This document shows, piece by piece, positions 1 to 6,378 of a stretch of 14,335 bases of DNA. The DNA is taken from positions 1-14,335 of the forward strand of contig QHYP01000077.1 of assembly GCA_003224195.1 (NCBI GenBank). Direction: 5' to 3'. This DNA is from Acidobacteriota bacterium. Lineage in GTDB: Bacteria; Acidobacteriota; Terriglobia; Acidiferrales; UBA7541. The notes beneath the pieces were generated by a model. It was not told where the DNA came from. It saw only the letters and a program-made list of their open reading frames with translations, and did no database searches. How positions within the stretch are numbered: position 1 is the first letter of the stretch; each line of letters opens with the position of its first letter. The translations under genes and the position numbers were made by a program.

Positions 1-98
1 CCTAAAAAAGGAAAACGGAACCGACATGGAAGACTAACTATCTTGTTGATTCAGCGAGGTATAGTTGGGCACCGCTTTTCTGCGTTGGACCAGGTTCT

Positions 99-137
99 GA
101 TTACGAATCGGCTGCTCTACCACTGAGCTACCTCGGC
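99..137 (-). tRNA. tRNA-Thr(CGU), recognisable 5' half with aberrant 3' half
   Basis: Read leftward from 137, the sequence gives a standard acceptor 5' strand (GCCGAGG), TA at positions 8-9, a four-pair D stem (GCTC/GAGC) with loop AGTGGTA, and an anticodon loop TTCGTAA with anticodon CGU, so threonine. The expected 3' side of the anticodon stem (TCGGC) is not there: TCAGA follows and pairs poorly with GCCGA. No T-arm with a GGTTCGA-like loop follows. A weak acceptor-like CCTCG occurs about 80 nt from the 5' end, near 52-59, but without a matching T stem. A good promoter lies just upstream. It may be truncated, split by an inserted element or intron whose 3' exon lies left of the window, or misassembled. 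The 5' half is secure; whether the gene is functional is not. Confidence 0.7.
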
Positions 138-148
138 TTGTTTGACTC

Positions 149-177
149 ACTCTAGCATCTGCAAAAAAACGCGTCAA
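149..177 (-). promoter_or_regulatory. sigma70-like promoter of the tRNA-Thr gene
   Basis: On the minus strand TTGACG (177-172) and TAGAGT (154-149) are separated by exactly 17 nt, close to the TTGACA/TATAAT consensus. The tRNA 5' end is 11 nt beyond the -10 box, as expected for a short leader processed by RNase P. A T-run sits in the spacer. Confidence 0.6.
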
Positions 178-260
178 TTTACGAGCTCACCATTGCCGCA
201 CACGCGCTCACGCGACCGCGCTCTACCGCGGAACCACTCGCGTTTTGGAAGGGGAACAGG

Positions 261-437
261 CTACCTAGAGAAGGGGTACATCGCCCAGCCTACCGCTATG
301 CCGATCAGCAGGAACAGGAGCAGCGACCACGCAATGTATTTTAAGCGCCCCACCGGCTGCCGGCGGCTCAAAAACCCGAACGCCGTCGACACCACCAGAG
401 CGAACAACACCATACCCTCGAAATGTGTGAGTTTCAT
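261..437 (-). CDS. Small single-pass membrane protein, 58 aa
   Basis: A leftward ORF starts at ATG 437 and stops at TAG 261-263, encoding 58 aa. It begins MKLTHFEGMVLFALVVSTAF and has a first hydrophobic stretch at about residues 9-22. A basic linker (RRQPVGRLK) follows, then a second strongly hydrophobic segment at about 35-51, so one or two membrane helices. It starts 9 nt after the stop of the DUF6677 gene and is the last gene of the leftward operon before the tRNA promoter. I recognise no family. The hydrophobic pattern, tight spacing and clean start support a real gene. Inferred role: small inner-membrane partner of its upstream neighbour. Confidence 0.65.
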   Translation of the reverse strand: MKLTHFEGMVLFALVVSTAFGFLSRRQPVGRLKYIAWSLLLFLLIGIAVGWAMYPFSR

Positions 438-446
438 CGCTCCCGC

Positions 447-875
447 TCAGGCTTTCCGCCCGCGCGCCGTTTCGTACGCGTGTAACGCGGCCAGCAGGTT
501 CAGCACTCCCGCCGTGGCCATGAATCGCGTTCCATAATCGCCGCTCGCCCGCGAGACGTCCGGTCCAAGCGTCTCGAGCGTGCGCGCCAGAAAATAAAAA
601 CTCCCCGCGCCCAGATCCGCCAGGTATCCCAGGAAATCGAATGCGTCGTTTCCCGTCGACGCGAAAATATTGCCCCGCATAGCCGCGCTTACGATAGCCA
701 GCGATCCAACACACAGAAAACAGGTCACCGCCCGCCCCCACATCTTTTGCAATGCATGCCCCAATCCGGGAATCAGCCAGCCGGCGACCGCGCAAGCGAT
801 CGGGTAATATCCGCGCCTCGTTGCGACCGCACTCTGCTCTCGAACCGCGGCTTTCTTTGCTCTCTCTTCAGCCAT
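447..875 (-). CDS. DUF6677-type membrane protein, 142 aa
   Basis: The 142-aa protein opens with a charged N-terminus (about 1-21). A hydrophobic segment with the PGLGH signature follows (AGWLIPGLGHALQKMWGRAV, about 31-50), then a second helix (TCFLCVGSLAIVSAAM, about 51-66), and a C-terminal half with more hydrophobic stretches (about 80-95 and 115-132). The W-x-IPGLGHxxxK pattern matches my recollection of DUF6677, a family of unknown function common in Acidobacteriota. The start codon is only 3 nt after the corrected M24 peptidase stop (879-881), which points to cotranscription and possibly translational coupling. The protein is probably an inner-membrane protein; I assign no reaction. Confidence 0.75.
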   Translation of the reverse strand: MAEERAKKAAVREQSAVATRRGYYPIACAVAGWLIPGLGHALQKMWGRAVTCFLCVGSLAIVSAAMRGNIFASTGNDAFDFLGYLADLGAGSFYFLARTLETLGPDVSRASGDYGTRFMATAGVLNLLAALHAYETARGRKA

Positions 876-878
876 GGA

Positions 879-2035
879 TTACGCCAGCAAAGGCAGAATC
901 TCCGTTTGCACGGCCCCGGTCACGCGCGCTTCGCGCTGGCCGATATAAACGTTCAACTCGCTCCGTATGCCGAACTCCGGCAGATAAATTCCAGGCTCCA
1001 CGGAAAAACAAACGCCGGGGATCAGGTGGCGCACGTCCCGCGTCTCCATCCCATCCATATTGACGCCGTTCTGTGTCCTGTGCGGTGAAAAAAGTATTTT
1101 CCGTATCCGGCTCTTTCAATTACGCTGCGGGCAATCCTGTCCACTTGCCAGCCCTGCACGGGCCTCCCCTTCGCGATATTAGCGCGTACAAACTCAACGG
1201 CATTGTCTCGCGCTTGGCGCACGATCGCAAAAACCTTCGCGTGCTTCTCCGGAACCTTTGCGCCAAGAGAACCGATCCAAGTCACGTCGTAGTAGACGCT
1301 TCGGGGCCTCTTTTGTTTTCCCCACACATCCAGCAAAAGCAAATCGCCTTCACGAATCGGCGCCGACGTGCCGGGCATGGGACCATAGTGTGGGTCGCTC
1401 GCATGTTCGTTCACCGCGATGTCCGGCCCTTCCTCGGTCGTCAAGCCCGCCGCTTCAAACTGGCCGAGAATCCATTGCTTCAGATCGTATTCTGTCAGCG
1501 TTTTCTTTTCACGCACCGAGCGCGCCGCAAGCTCAAACGCCCCGCGGACGATGCGGTCGATCTCGCGTCCCGCAGCGAGATGCGATTCCAGTTGCTCCGC
1601 GCTCCACGCCGCCTCGTACTTCTGCACCAGGTCGGCCGAGCTTACGACCTTCGCGCCGGCTCCGCGCACTAGCTCGATCGTTCCGGCGTCGACCATCGAA
1701 ACATACGGAATTTCGTTCTTTGGCGAATACTGCATTGCCACTTTCTTTGCCCGTCCCAGCAGTTTGCTCAAATTTTTTCGCAGCTCGTCCTGCCCCGCGT
1801 AGAACCGCGTCTCCCCCGGGAGGGCCGCGAGCGAGCCGGACTCGATTTTGTGCACTAGTTTCCCCGGATTGCCGTTCGCGGGAACGAAATAGAACCACCG
1901 CCGCGTACGCATCGCCTCTGGCAAATGCAAAATGCGCTGCGCGATCGGGTCGCGCCCGCGAAAATCATAAAAGAGCCAGCCGTCGAGCTTCGCGGCTCGC
2001 AAATCCGCCTGAATGGATGTGATGTCGGGAGTCAT
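879..2035 (-). pseudogene. M24 (Xaa-Pro aminopeptidase-type) metallopeptidase, frame disrupted near its C-terminus
   Basis: From ATG 2035 the frame gives an M24 creatinase/aminopeptidase P-like protein: an N-terminal domain (about 1-145), then the pita-bread domain with metal ligands in LLLLDVW and YYDVTW and the ligand His in FFHRTGH. About 1072 the frame changes. The rest of the fold is in a different minus frame ending at TAA 879-881: NMDGMETRDVRHLIPG, then the ligand Glu motifs SVEPGIY and RSELNVYI. Relatives have roughly S-I-G-x-x-V-H-G between HRTGH and NGxNMD; here those residues are missing, so a deletion of about 20-odd nt (not a multiple of three) explains the shift. Unshifted, the ORF would end at 1022 in nonsense. 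All five metal ligands remain encoded across the two frames. It sits in the yggS-DUF167-M24-DUF6677 operon. It is either a real lesion or an assembly error. Confidence 0.8.
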
Positions 2036-2056
2036 CTCACACGCGGCGCCGACTTT

Positions 2057-2350
2057 TCAAGCCTCGTGAACCAGCAAGGCGACCACCTGTTGTGGCATCA
2101 CGCCGCTCAGCTCGACGCGTTTCGTGCGGCTTCTTTCACCGGAGAGGATTCTAACAGCCGATCTCGAGATTTTCAAAATTCGCGCCAGAAACTCGATCAG
2201 CGCCTCATTCGCCCGGTCGTCCACCGGCGGCACCTGCAACCGCACCCGCAACGCACCTTCCCATTCGCCGGCAATTTCATTGCGGCTCGCCCGCGGCTGC
2301 ACCCGCACCCCCACAATTACCGCTCCGTTCTTCTCCTGCATCTCCAGCAT
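2057..2350 (-). CDS. DUF167 (YggU-like) family protein
   Basis: This is a small soluble protein of about 97 aa. The motif VRVQPRASRNEIAG near the N-terminus and the later VPPVDDRANEALIEFLA, then a basic S-G-E-R-S-R-x-K stretch, match DUF167/YggU. The family is structurally known but has no settled function. I chose ATG 2350 because a GGGGG run lies about 6-8 nt upstream; an in-frame TTG at 2356 and an ATG at 2341 are alternatives. It lies 24 nt after yggS and 21 nt before the M24 peptidase. Pairing of yggS with yggU is common in bacteria, which supports both calls. Confidence 0.85.
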   Translation of the reverse strand: MLEMQEKNGAVIVGVRVQPRASRNEIAGEWEGALRVRLQVPPVDDRANEALIEFLARILKISRSAVRILSGERSRTKRVELSGVMPQQVVALLVHEA

Positions 2351-2374
2351 TTGCAACCCCCAGTCCTTACCCGC

Positions 2375-3121
2375 TCACTTCACTCCACGGCCGCCAAAAA
2401 GCGCCGTTCCCACGCGGATCTCGGTCGCCCCCTCTTCGATGGCTACGTCGAAATCTTGCGACATTCCCATGGACAGCACCGGCAATTTGCGGCCCAACTG
2501 CCGCTCCAGATCATCCCGCAGCAGGCGCAAGCGCGCGAAAAACGGCCGCACCTTCTCCGCAGCTTCAAAAAGCGGCGGCACACACATCAGTCCCGCGAAA
2601 TCGAGATGGGTCAACTCCACAACCTTTTCTGTCAGCGTTGGTAATTCCTCTGGCTGAACTCCGCTTTTCGATTCTTCCACCGCGAGCCGCACTTCAATCA
2701 GCACGCGAAGTCTTCTTCCGCCGGCCGCTCCGGCTGCCGCGTTGACCCCGCTCCGAGCGGGGTCACCCATGCAACGGTCCAGCCGCTGCGCAAGCGCAAA
2801 ATCATCCACGGAATCGACGGCATGAAACATCCGCGCCGCCTTTGCCGCTTTGTTATTTTGCAGGTGGCCGACCAGATGCCACGTGGCATCCAAGTCGCCC
2901 AGCGCGGCTCTCTTCCCTTCCCATTCCTGCACGCGGTTCTCCCCAAAATGCCGCACTCCCGCCGCGTGCGCCAGCCGGATGGCTTCCGCTGGAAACGTCT
3001 TCGCCACGCCCACCAGCGTAATCTCGTTCACATGGTGTCCAACCCGCTCTGCGGCGTGCGCCATGCGCTCGTGGATACATTCCAAATTGCGCCGGATTGT
3101 GCTCTCGTTCCAATCGCTCAT
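2375..3121 (-). CDS. yggS: YggS/PLPBP family pyridoxal-phosphate homeostasis protein
   Basis: The 248-aa protein is an alanine-racemase-fold, PLP-binding protein without known catalysis that keeps free PLP and amino-acid pools balanced. Diagnostic stretches are LVGVAKTFPAEAI (PLP lysine about K41), FGENRVQEW (about 59-67), WHLVGHLQNNKAAKAA (about 81-96), the IEVRLAVEESKSG strand, GLMCVPP, LSMGMSQDFDVAIEEGATEIRVGTALFG near the C-terminus. Between RLDRC (about 117) and VLIEV (about 140) it carries about 13 more residues than I expect. That insert includes GDPARSGV, encoded by a 31-nt palindromic repeat (2741-2771). It is the first gene of the leftward operon, divergent from tmk. The start at 3121 gives the normal N-terminus but has a weak ribosome site. 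Confidence 0.93.
   Translation of the reverse strand: MSDWNESTIRRNLECIHERMAHAAERVGHHVNEITLVGVAKTFPAEAIRLAHAAGVRHFGENRVQEWEGKRAALGDLDATWHLVGHLQNNKAAKAARMFHAVDSVDDFALAQRLDRCMGDPARSGVNAAAGAAGGRRLRVLIEVRLAVEESKSGVQPEELPTLTEKVVELTHLDFAGLMCVPPLFEAAEKVRPFFARLRLLRDDLERQLGRKLPVLSMGMSQDFDVAIEEGATEIRVGTALFGGRGVK
2741..2771. repeat. Palindromic repeat copy A, inside yggS
   Basis: On the + strand GTTGACCCCG, a seven-nt centre CTCCGAG, CGGGGTCAC and CCATG form a perfect inverted repeat: TGACCCCGC (2743-2751) pairs with GCGGGGTCA (2757-2765). One further T-A pair leaves a 3-nt loop. It matches copy B at 3211-3241 outside the centre except for one base before the terminal CATG. Confidence 0.8.
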
Positions 3122-3172
3122 GGAGAGACTTCGATCGTAGCATGCGCCGCGCTGCCGCGCGGCGTCCCCGGC

Positions 3173-3201
3173 TTGTCCGCGCCGCGCTCTGCGGATACAC
3201 T
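3173..3201 (+). promoter_or_regulatory. Candidate sigma70-like promoter of tmk-holB
   Basis: TTGTCC (3173-3178) and TACACT (3196-3201) are separated by 17 nt in the yggS/tmk divergent gap. Initiation about 3208 would place palindrome copy B at the very 5' end of the mRNA, directly before the start codon. The boxes were found by eye only. Confidence 0.4.
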
Positions 3202-3210
3202 CAACTTGCC

Positions 3211-3241
3211 GTTGACCCCGACCTGGTCGGGGTCACGCATG
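3211..3241. repeat. Palindromic repeat copy B, tmk leader and start codon
   Basis: GTTGACCCCG, centre ACCTGGT, CGGGGTCAC, GCATG. TGACCCCGACC (3213-3223) and GGTCGGGGTCA (3225-3235) are perfect complements around a single T. The only Shine-Dalgarno-like run before tmk, GGGG at 3229-3232, lies in the 3' arm, and the repeat ends on the tmk ATG. The centre differs from copy A but keeps its pairing. Confidence 0.8.
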
Positions 3242-3943
3242 AATATGAAACGCGGCTCACTCATCGCCATGGAAGGGATCGACGGCAGCGGCAAGGGCAC
3301 TCAGGTGGAGCTGCTCGAAAAAGCCCTCGCCGCCCGCGGCCATTCCGTATTTCGCATCGCCTTCCCGCAGTACGATTCCTGGTTCGGACGCATGGTCGCG
3401 CAATTTCTGAACGGCGAATTCGGCCCGCTCGAAACCGTTGATCCTCACTTCACGGCGATGCTCTATGCCGGAGACCGCTTCGAAGCAAAGCCGCAGATCG
3501 AAGCTGCCCTCGCTCGAGGCTTCGTGGTTCTCGCCGACCGCTACATCGGCTCCAACCTCGCGCATCAGACGGCCCGCGCCCCCCGCGAAAAGCGTGACGC
3601 CTTCATCGCCTGGATCGAGCATCTCGAATACACGCTCTACCAGCTCCCCCGCGAAACCCGCGTCATCTATCTCCACGTGCCGCCGCAAGAAGCACACGCC
3701 CTGATCGCGCAGAAAGGCGCCCGCTCCTACACCTCCGCCCGGCGCGACATCTTGGAGGCGAGCCTCCGCCATCTCGAGGAAGCCGCCTCCATTTACGACC
3801 ACCTTTCCCGGCGCTCGAACTGGGTGCGCATCGAATGCTTCGACCCTGCCCGCAAAGCCATGCGCTCCCCGGAAGAAATTTCGCGCGCGGTCTCCGCCGC
3901 CGTCGAGCCCGTACTTAGCGCCGCGACGCCCGTCTCAAAATAG
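3239..3943 (+). CDS. tmk: Thymidylate (dTMP) kinase
   Basis: A 234-aa cytoplasmic P-loop kinase that phosphorylates dTMP to dTDP with ATP. Visible motifs are the P-loop GIDGSGKGT (about 13-21), the base/phosphate-binding FPQYDSWFG (about 42-50), AGDRF (about 77-81), the ADRYIGSN segment (about 99-106), and a LID-like stretch KGARSYTSARRDILE (about 159-173). The ATG at 3239 is used because GGGG lies 6 nt upstream; ATG 3245 is an alternative two codons in. The frame stays open leftward to 2822, but that part is the antisense of yggS. holB follows after 9 nt, the common tmk-holB arrangement. The leader carries palindrome copy B, so hairpin control of initiation is possible. Confidence 0.93.
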   Translation: MNMKRGSLIAMEGIDGSGKGTQVELLEKALAARGHSVFRIAFPQYDSWFGRMVAQFLNGEFGPLETVDPHFTAMLYAGDRFEAKPQIEAALARGFVVLADRYIGSNLAHQTARAPREKRDAFIAWIEHLEYTLYQLPRETRVIYLHVPPQEAHALIAQKGARSYTSARRDILEASLRHLEEAASIYDHLSRRSNWVRIECFDPARKAMRSPEEISRAVSAAVEPVLSAATPVSK

Positions 3944-3952
3944 GTCCTCCAA

Positions 3953-5089
3953 ATGCCCTTCTCTGACTTCTTCGGCAACGAACGCATCGTCGCAGCGCTT
4001 CGCGGCGCTCTGCGCACCGGCCGCGTTCCGCACGCTCTCTTATTCACGGGCCCGCGCGGCCTCGGAAAGTACACCCTGGCTTGCATGTTTGCGCAAGCCG
4101 CAAATTGCGAGAGCTTGGCGGACGACTTCTGCGCCGCATGCGACGCATGCCGGCGTATCGCGCTCCTCGCGAACCCTGAGCCGCTCCTCGAAGAAGGACT
4201 TGCGGCCCGCGGCGAAAGCGCCGACGCAGCCACCGTCGAACGCGTCCCCTTGATCCTGCAAACACATTCCGACGTCTGCGCGCTCCTGCCCGATCCGGTG
4301 CGGCTCCATAATCCCGTCGCGAATCCCATGCTCCGCATCGGTCAGCTCCGTGCCGTTCAGCGCGCGGCCTACTTTCAACCGCAAAGTCGCCGTCGCGTCT
4401 TTATCCTCGACGGCGCGGACACCATGCGCTGGGACGTCGCCAACGTCTTTCTGAAAATCCTGGAGGAGCCGCCTCCGTCCGCCACTCTGATCCTTCTCGC
4501 CGCCTCACCGTACTCGCTTCTCCCAACCATCGTCTCGCGTTGCCTGCAGTTTCATTTTGCCCCGCTCGCCGGCGCCGAAGTCGAAAAAATCCTCGCCCAG
4601 GGATCGGATCGCAAGCCCGCCGAGCGCAAGCTCGCCGCGCAGCTCGCCGAAGGCAGTCCGGGGCTCGCCCTGGAAATGGACGTGGCGGCCGCGCAGGAGG
4701 CTCGCCGGCAAGCCCTTCGCATCCTTGAGCGCGCCGCCAGCGGCCAAGGCTTCGCCCAGCTTTTCGCCGAAACCGCCGCGCTGGCCAAAAACCGCGACAC
4801 TTCCTTTGACGCGCAGCTTGGCGTGTTTTACACTCTTCTCACGGACCTGCTCGAGCTCACCGCGGGTATAAAAAACCCGGCCCCGCGTAATCCGTCTCTC
4901 GCGCGCGAACTCGAAGCGCTCAGTCGCGCCGTGGACGTGCGCTGGGTCCAGCGCGCCATTGCCGGCATCGATGAGCTCTCCGCCGGGGCACGGCGCAATC
5001 TAAATCGCCAGCTCGGGCTGGACGCCCTGGCCGCCCAATTGGCCGCGGGCGCAAATTTTGATCCGGAGGATGCAAAAACTTTGCGCTAG
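3953..5089 (+). CDS. holB: DNA polymerase III subunit delta' (clamp loader)
   Basis: The 378-aa AAA+ clamp-loader subunit works with tau/gamma and delta to load the sliding clamp. It begins with FGNERIVAALRGAL and VPHALLFTGPRGLGKYT (Walker-A-like, about 33-41). A four-cysteine zinc module follows (C52, C60, C63, C66). The core helix VANVFLKILEEPPPSATLIL lies at about 162-181 and the SRC motif IVSRCLQF at about 193-200. Roughly 50 residues between the zinc module and the RIGQLRAVQR segment (about 70-125) are longer than in E. coli HolB and look poorly conserved. The start is 9 nt after tmk. The SRC motif and ordered zinc cysteines separate it from other AAA+ proteins. It ends at TAG 5087-5089. 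Confidence 0.93.
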   Translation: MPFSDFFGNERIVAALRGALRTGRVPHALLFTGPRGLGKYTLACMFAQAANCESLADDFCAACDACRRIALLANPEPLLEEGLAARGESADAATVERVPLILQTHSDVCALLPDPVRLHNPVANPMLRIGQLRAVQRAAYFQPQSRRRVFILDGADTMRWDVANVFLKILEEPPPSATLILLAASPYSLLPTIVSRCLQFHFAPLAGAEVEKILAQGSDRKPAERKLAAQLAEGSPGLALEMDVAAAQEARRQALRILERAASGQGFAQLFAETAALAKNRDTSFDAQLGVFYTLLTDLLELTAGIKNPAPRNPSLARELEALSRAVDVRWVQRAIAGIDELSAGARRNLNRQLGLDALAAQLAAGANFDPEDAKTLR

Positions 5090-5124
5090 AAACGCAGCCG
5101 GGCCCCAAAAACGATTTTCTTCAA

Positions 5125-5162
5125 CTCTGTGTAACCATTTGGGCGCACCGTGCATCACAGAG
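5125..5162. repeat. Inverted repeat in the hfq-like upstream region
   Basis: CTCTGTG (5125-5131) and CACAGAG (5156-5162) are perfect 7-nt complements separated by 24 nt. They lie 43 nt before the Hfq-like start codon. The repeat could be an operator or a leader hairpin. Confidence 0.35.
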
Positions 5163-5205
5163 ATAGAAATCATCTTTCCGGTAAGTTTTCCGTCGAGGAG
5201 TCCCC

Positions 5206-5550
5206 ATGGTCAACCGTCGTCTCTTCCGCCCCAGCTTTCAGGACGTGAAAGAACAAATTCCGACTCGTCCGGCGCATGGTCCCGGCCCCGTGCCGAACAA
5301 GAAACCCGCTCCGCCGGAGACAACTCACGCCGAGAATTTTTACTGGGTCAAGCAGATGCAGGCCCGCACGCCCATGACCATCGTTATGGCGGATGGCGAG
5401 GTTTTGCGCGGCACCGTGGAATGGTACGACCGCGACTGCATCAAGCTGACTCGCGTGGGCAACCCGAACCTGCTCATCTTCAAGCAGGCCATCAAGTATG
5501 TTTACAAAGAGGGCGAGGACGCTAATTCGCCGAACGGCAATCACGAATAA
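5206..5550 (+). CDS. hfq: Hfq-like RNA chaperone with N-terminal extension
   Basis: A 114-aa protein. Residues about 1-45 are a proline-rich, poorly structured extension (PAHGPGPVPNKKPAPPE). About 46-104 form an Sm fold: a helix NFYWVKQMQ, Sm1 TPMTIVMADGEVLRGTVEWY, and Sm2 LLIFKQAIKYVYKE. Canonical Hfq has Y/F-K-H-A in Sm2; here it is F-K-Q-A. This fits the divergent Hfq relatives I associate with Acidobacteriota. The expected role is to bind RNA as a hexamer and assist sRNA or mRNA regulation. A GAGGAG Shine-Dalgarno lies about 7 nt before ATG 5206. It is probably transcribed alone or as a distal gene after tmk-holB (116-nt gap). The Sm fold is convincing; equivalence to E. coli Hfq is inferred. 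Confidence 0.82.
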   Translation: MVNRRLFRPSFQDVKEQIPTRPAHGPGPVPNKKPAPPETTHAENFYWVKQMQARTPMTIVMADGEVLRGTVEWYDRDCIKLTRVGNPNLLIFKQAIKYVYKEGEDANSPNGNHE

Positions 5551-5601
5551 GCTCGGCGCCGTTCTCCGCCGCACCGGCGTTCGTCTCCGTTCCGGCTCTT
5601 C

Positions 5602-6042
5602 CTAAAAAGCGAGCGTGTGCCCTCTTGCCGCGCCAAACGTGAGCAGCGCCTTTGCGGCCAGCTTTCCTTGCTCGCTCCACACGTCGCATTCCACAACGAT
5701 GAAGTGCCTGCCTTTGCGCAGCACGCGCGCCTCCGCGCGCACGCGTCCACCCTCGATCGCTTCCAGATAATTAATCTTCAGCTCTACCGTCGCCACCGGC
5801 GTGCCCGGTCCCGCTACCGTTGCCGCGGCGATCCCCGCCGCCGTATCCGCCAGCGTGGCCACAATTCCTCCGTGAACCACGCCGTGAATCTGCTTATGAT
5901 GCGGTCGCACGTCCAGCCGCATCACCACTCTTCCTTTCCTCGCCGATTCCAGCGAAAATCCAAGATGCTGCGGCGCGCCGCTGTCTTTCAACCGCCGCCG
6001 AATCTCTGCCGCCAGATTCTGCACTCGTTTCTTGCGCTTCAT
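5602..6042 (-). CDS. PaaI-type hotdog-fold thioesterase
   Basis: A protein of about 146 aa starting MKRKKRVQNLAAEIRRRL, then SGAPQHLGFSLES and the active-site helix motif HGGIVATLADTAAGIAA, with the catalytic acid in the L-x-D segment. The C-terminal strands ELKINYLEAIEGG and FIVVECDVWSEQGKLAAKAL complete the hotdog fold. The family hydrolyses acyl-CoA or aryl-CoA thioesters in the cytoplasm; the substrate cannot be told here. The frame is open to 6357, but the residues before 6042 are Arg/Pro/Ala-rich and non-homologous to the family. ATG 6042 gives the normal length and has a GGA-containing leader; ATG 6117 is the alternative. It is convergent with the Hfq-like gene (51 nt apart). Confidence 0.88.
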   Translation of the reverse strand: MKRKKRVQNLAAEIRRRLKDSGAPQHLGFSLESARKGRVVMRLDVRPHHKQIHGVVHGGIVATLADTAAGIAAATVAGPGTPVATVELKINYLEAIEGGRVRAEARVLRKGRHFIVVECDVWSEQGKLAAKALLTFGAARGHTLAF

Positions 6043-6378
6043 CCGTGTTCCGTCCGCTCCTCGCTCCGCAGGCGCATCACCATGTTTCAGCGCTGGAATC
6101 GCCCGCAAGGATACCATCGGTGCCGGCGCTTTCCGCATCGGCGCTGGCCAATCGTGCGATTCGATTCTCCTGTTCAGCGGACAGAGCGGCGCCGGCGCAA
6201 ATTCAGCATCATTTCCGAAAAATGCTTGCTTACCGCGGATTAGAGCATGAACCGGGGAAAAGGGTATGCGGAAGAGCGTCCCGCCTGCCTCCGGCGCTCG
6301 AGCGATCCGAGCGCGAAAGCATTCCGCCCCAACGGAGATTCTTGTAGGCGCGGCCAACTCAGCCGCTTCCCTGCGCCT
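6043..6378. other. Gap between thioesterase and lipoprotein genes, no gene seen
   Basis: 336 nt. It contains an open upstream extension of the thioesterase frame and overlapping short frames, none with a protein-like composition. An imperfect inverted repeat GTAGGCGC ... GCGCCTCTAC (about 6346-6382) overlaps the lipoprotein stop, but no T-run marks it as a terminator. Confidence 0.5.

Noticed and set aside
2822..3238. Long upstream extension of the tmk frame across yggS
   Set aside because: The extension is antisense to the well-supported yggS and adds about 139 residues without family homology before the P-loop domain.
2741..3241. CRISPR-like array from the two 31-nt repeats
   Set aside because: Only two units, 470 nt apart, with coding DNA between them and no cas genes.
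5551..5601. Terminator between the convergent Hfq-like and thioesterase genes
   Set aside because: Only a 5-bp CGCCG/CGGCG stem with a long loop and no U-tract is visible.
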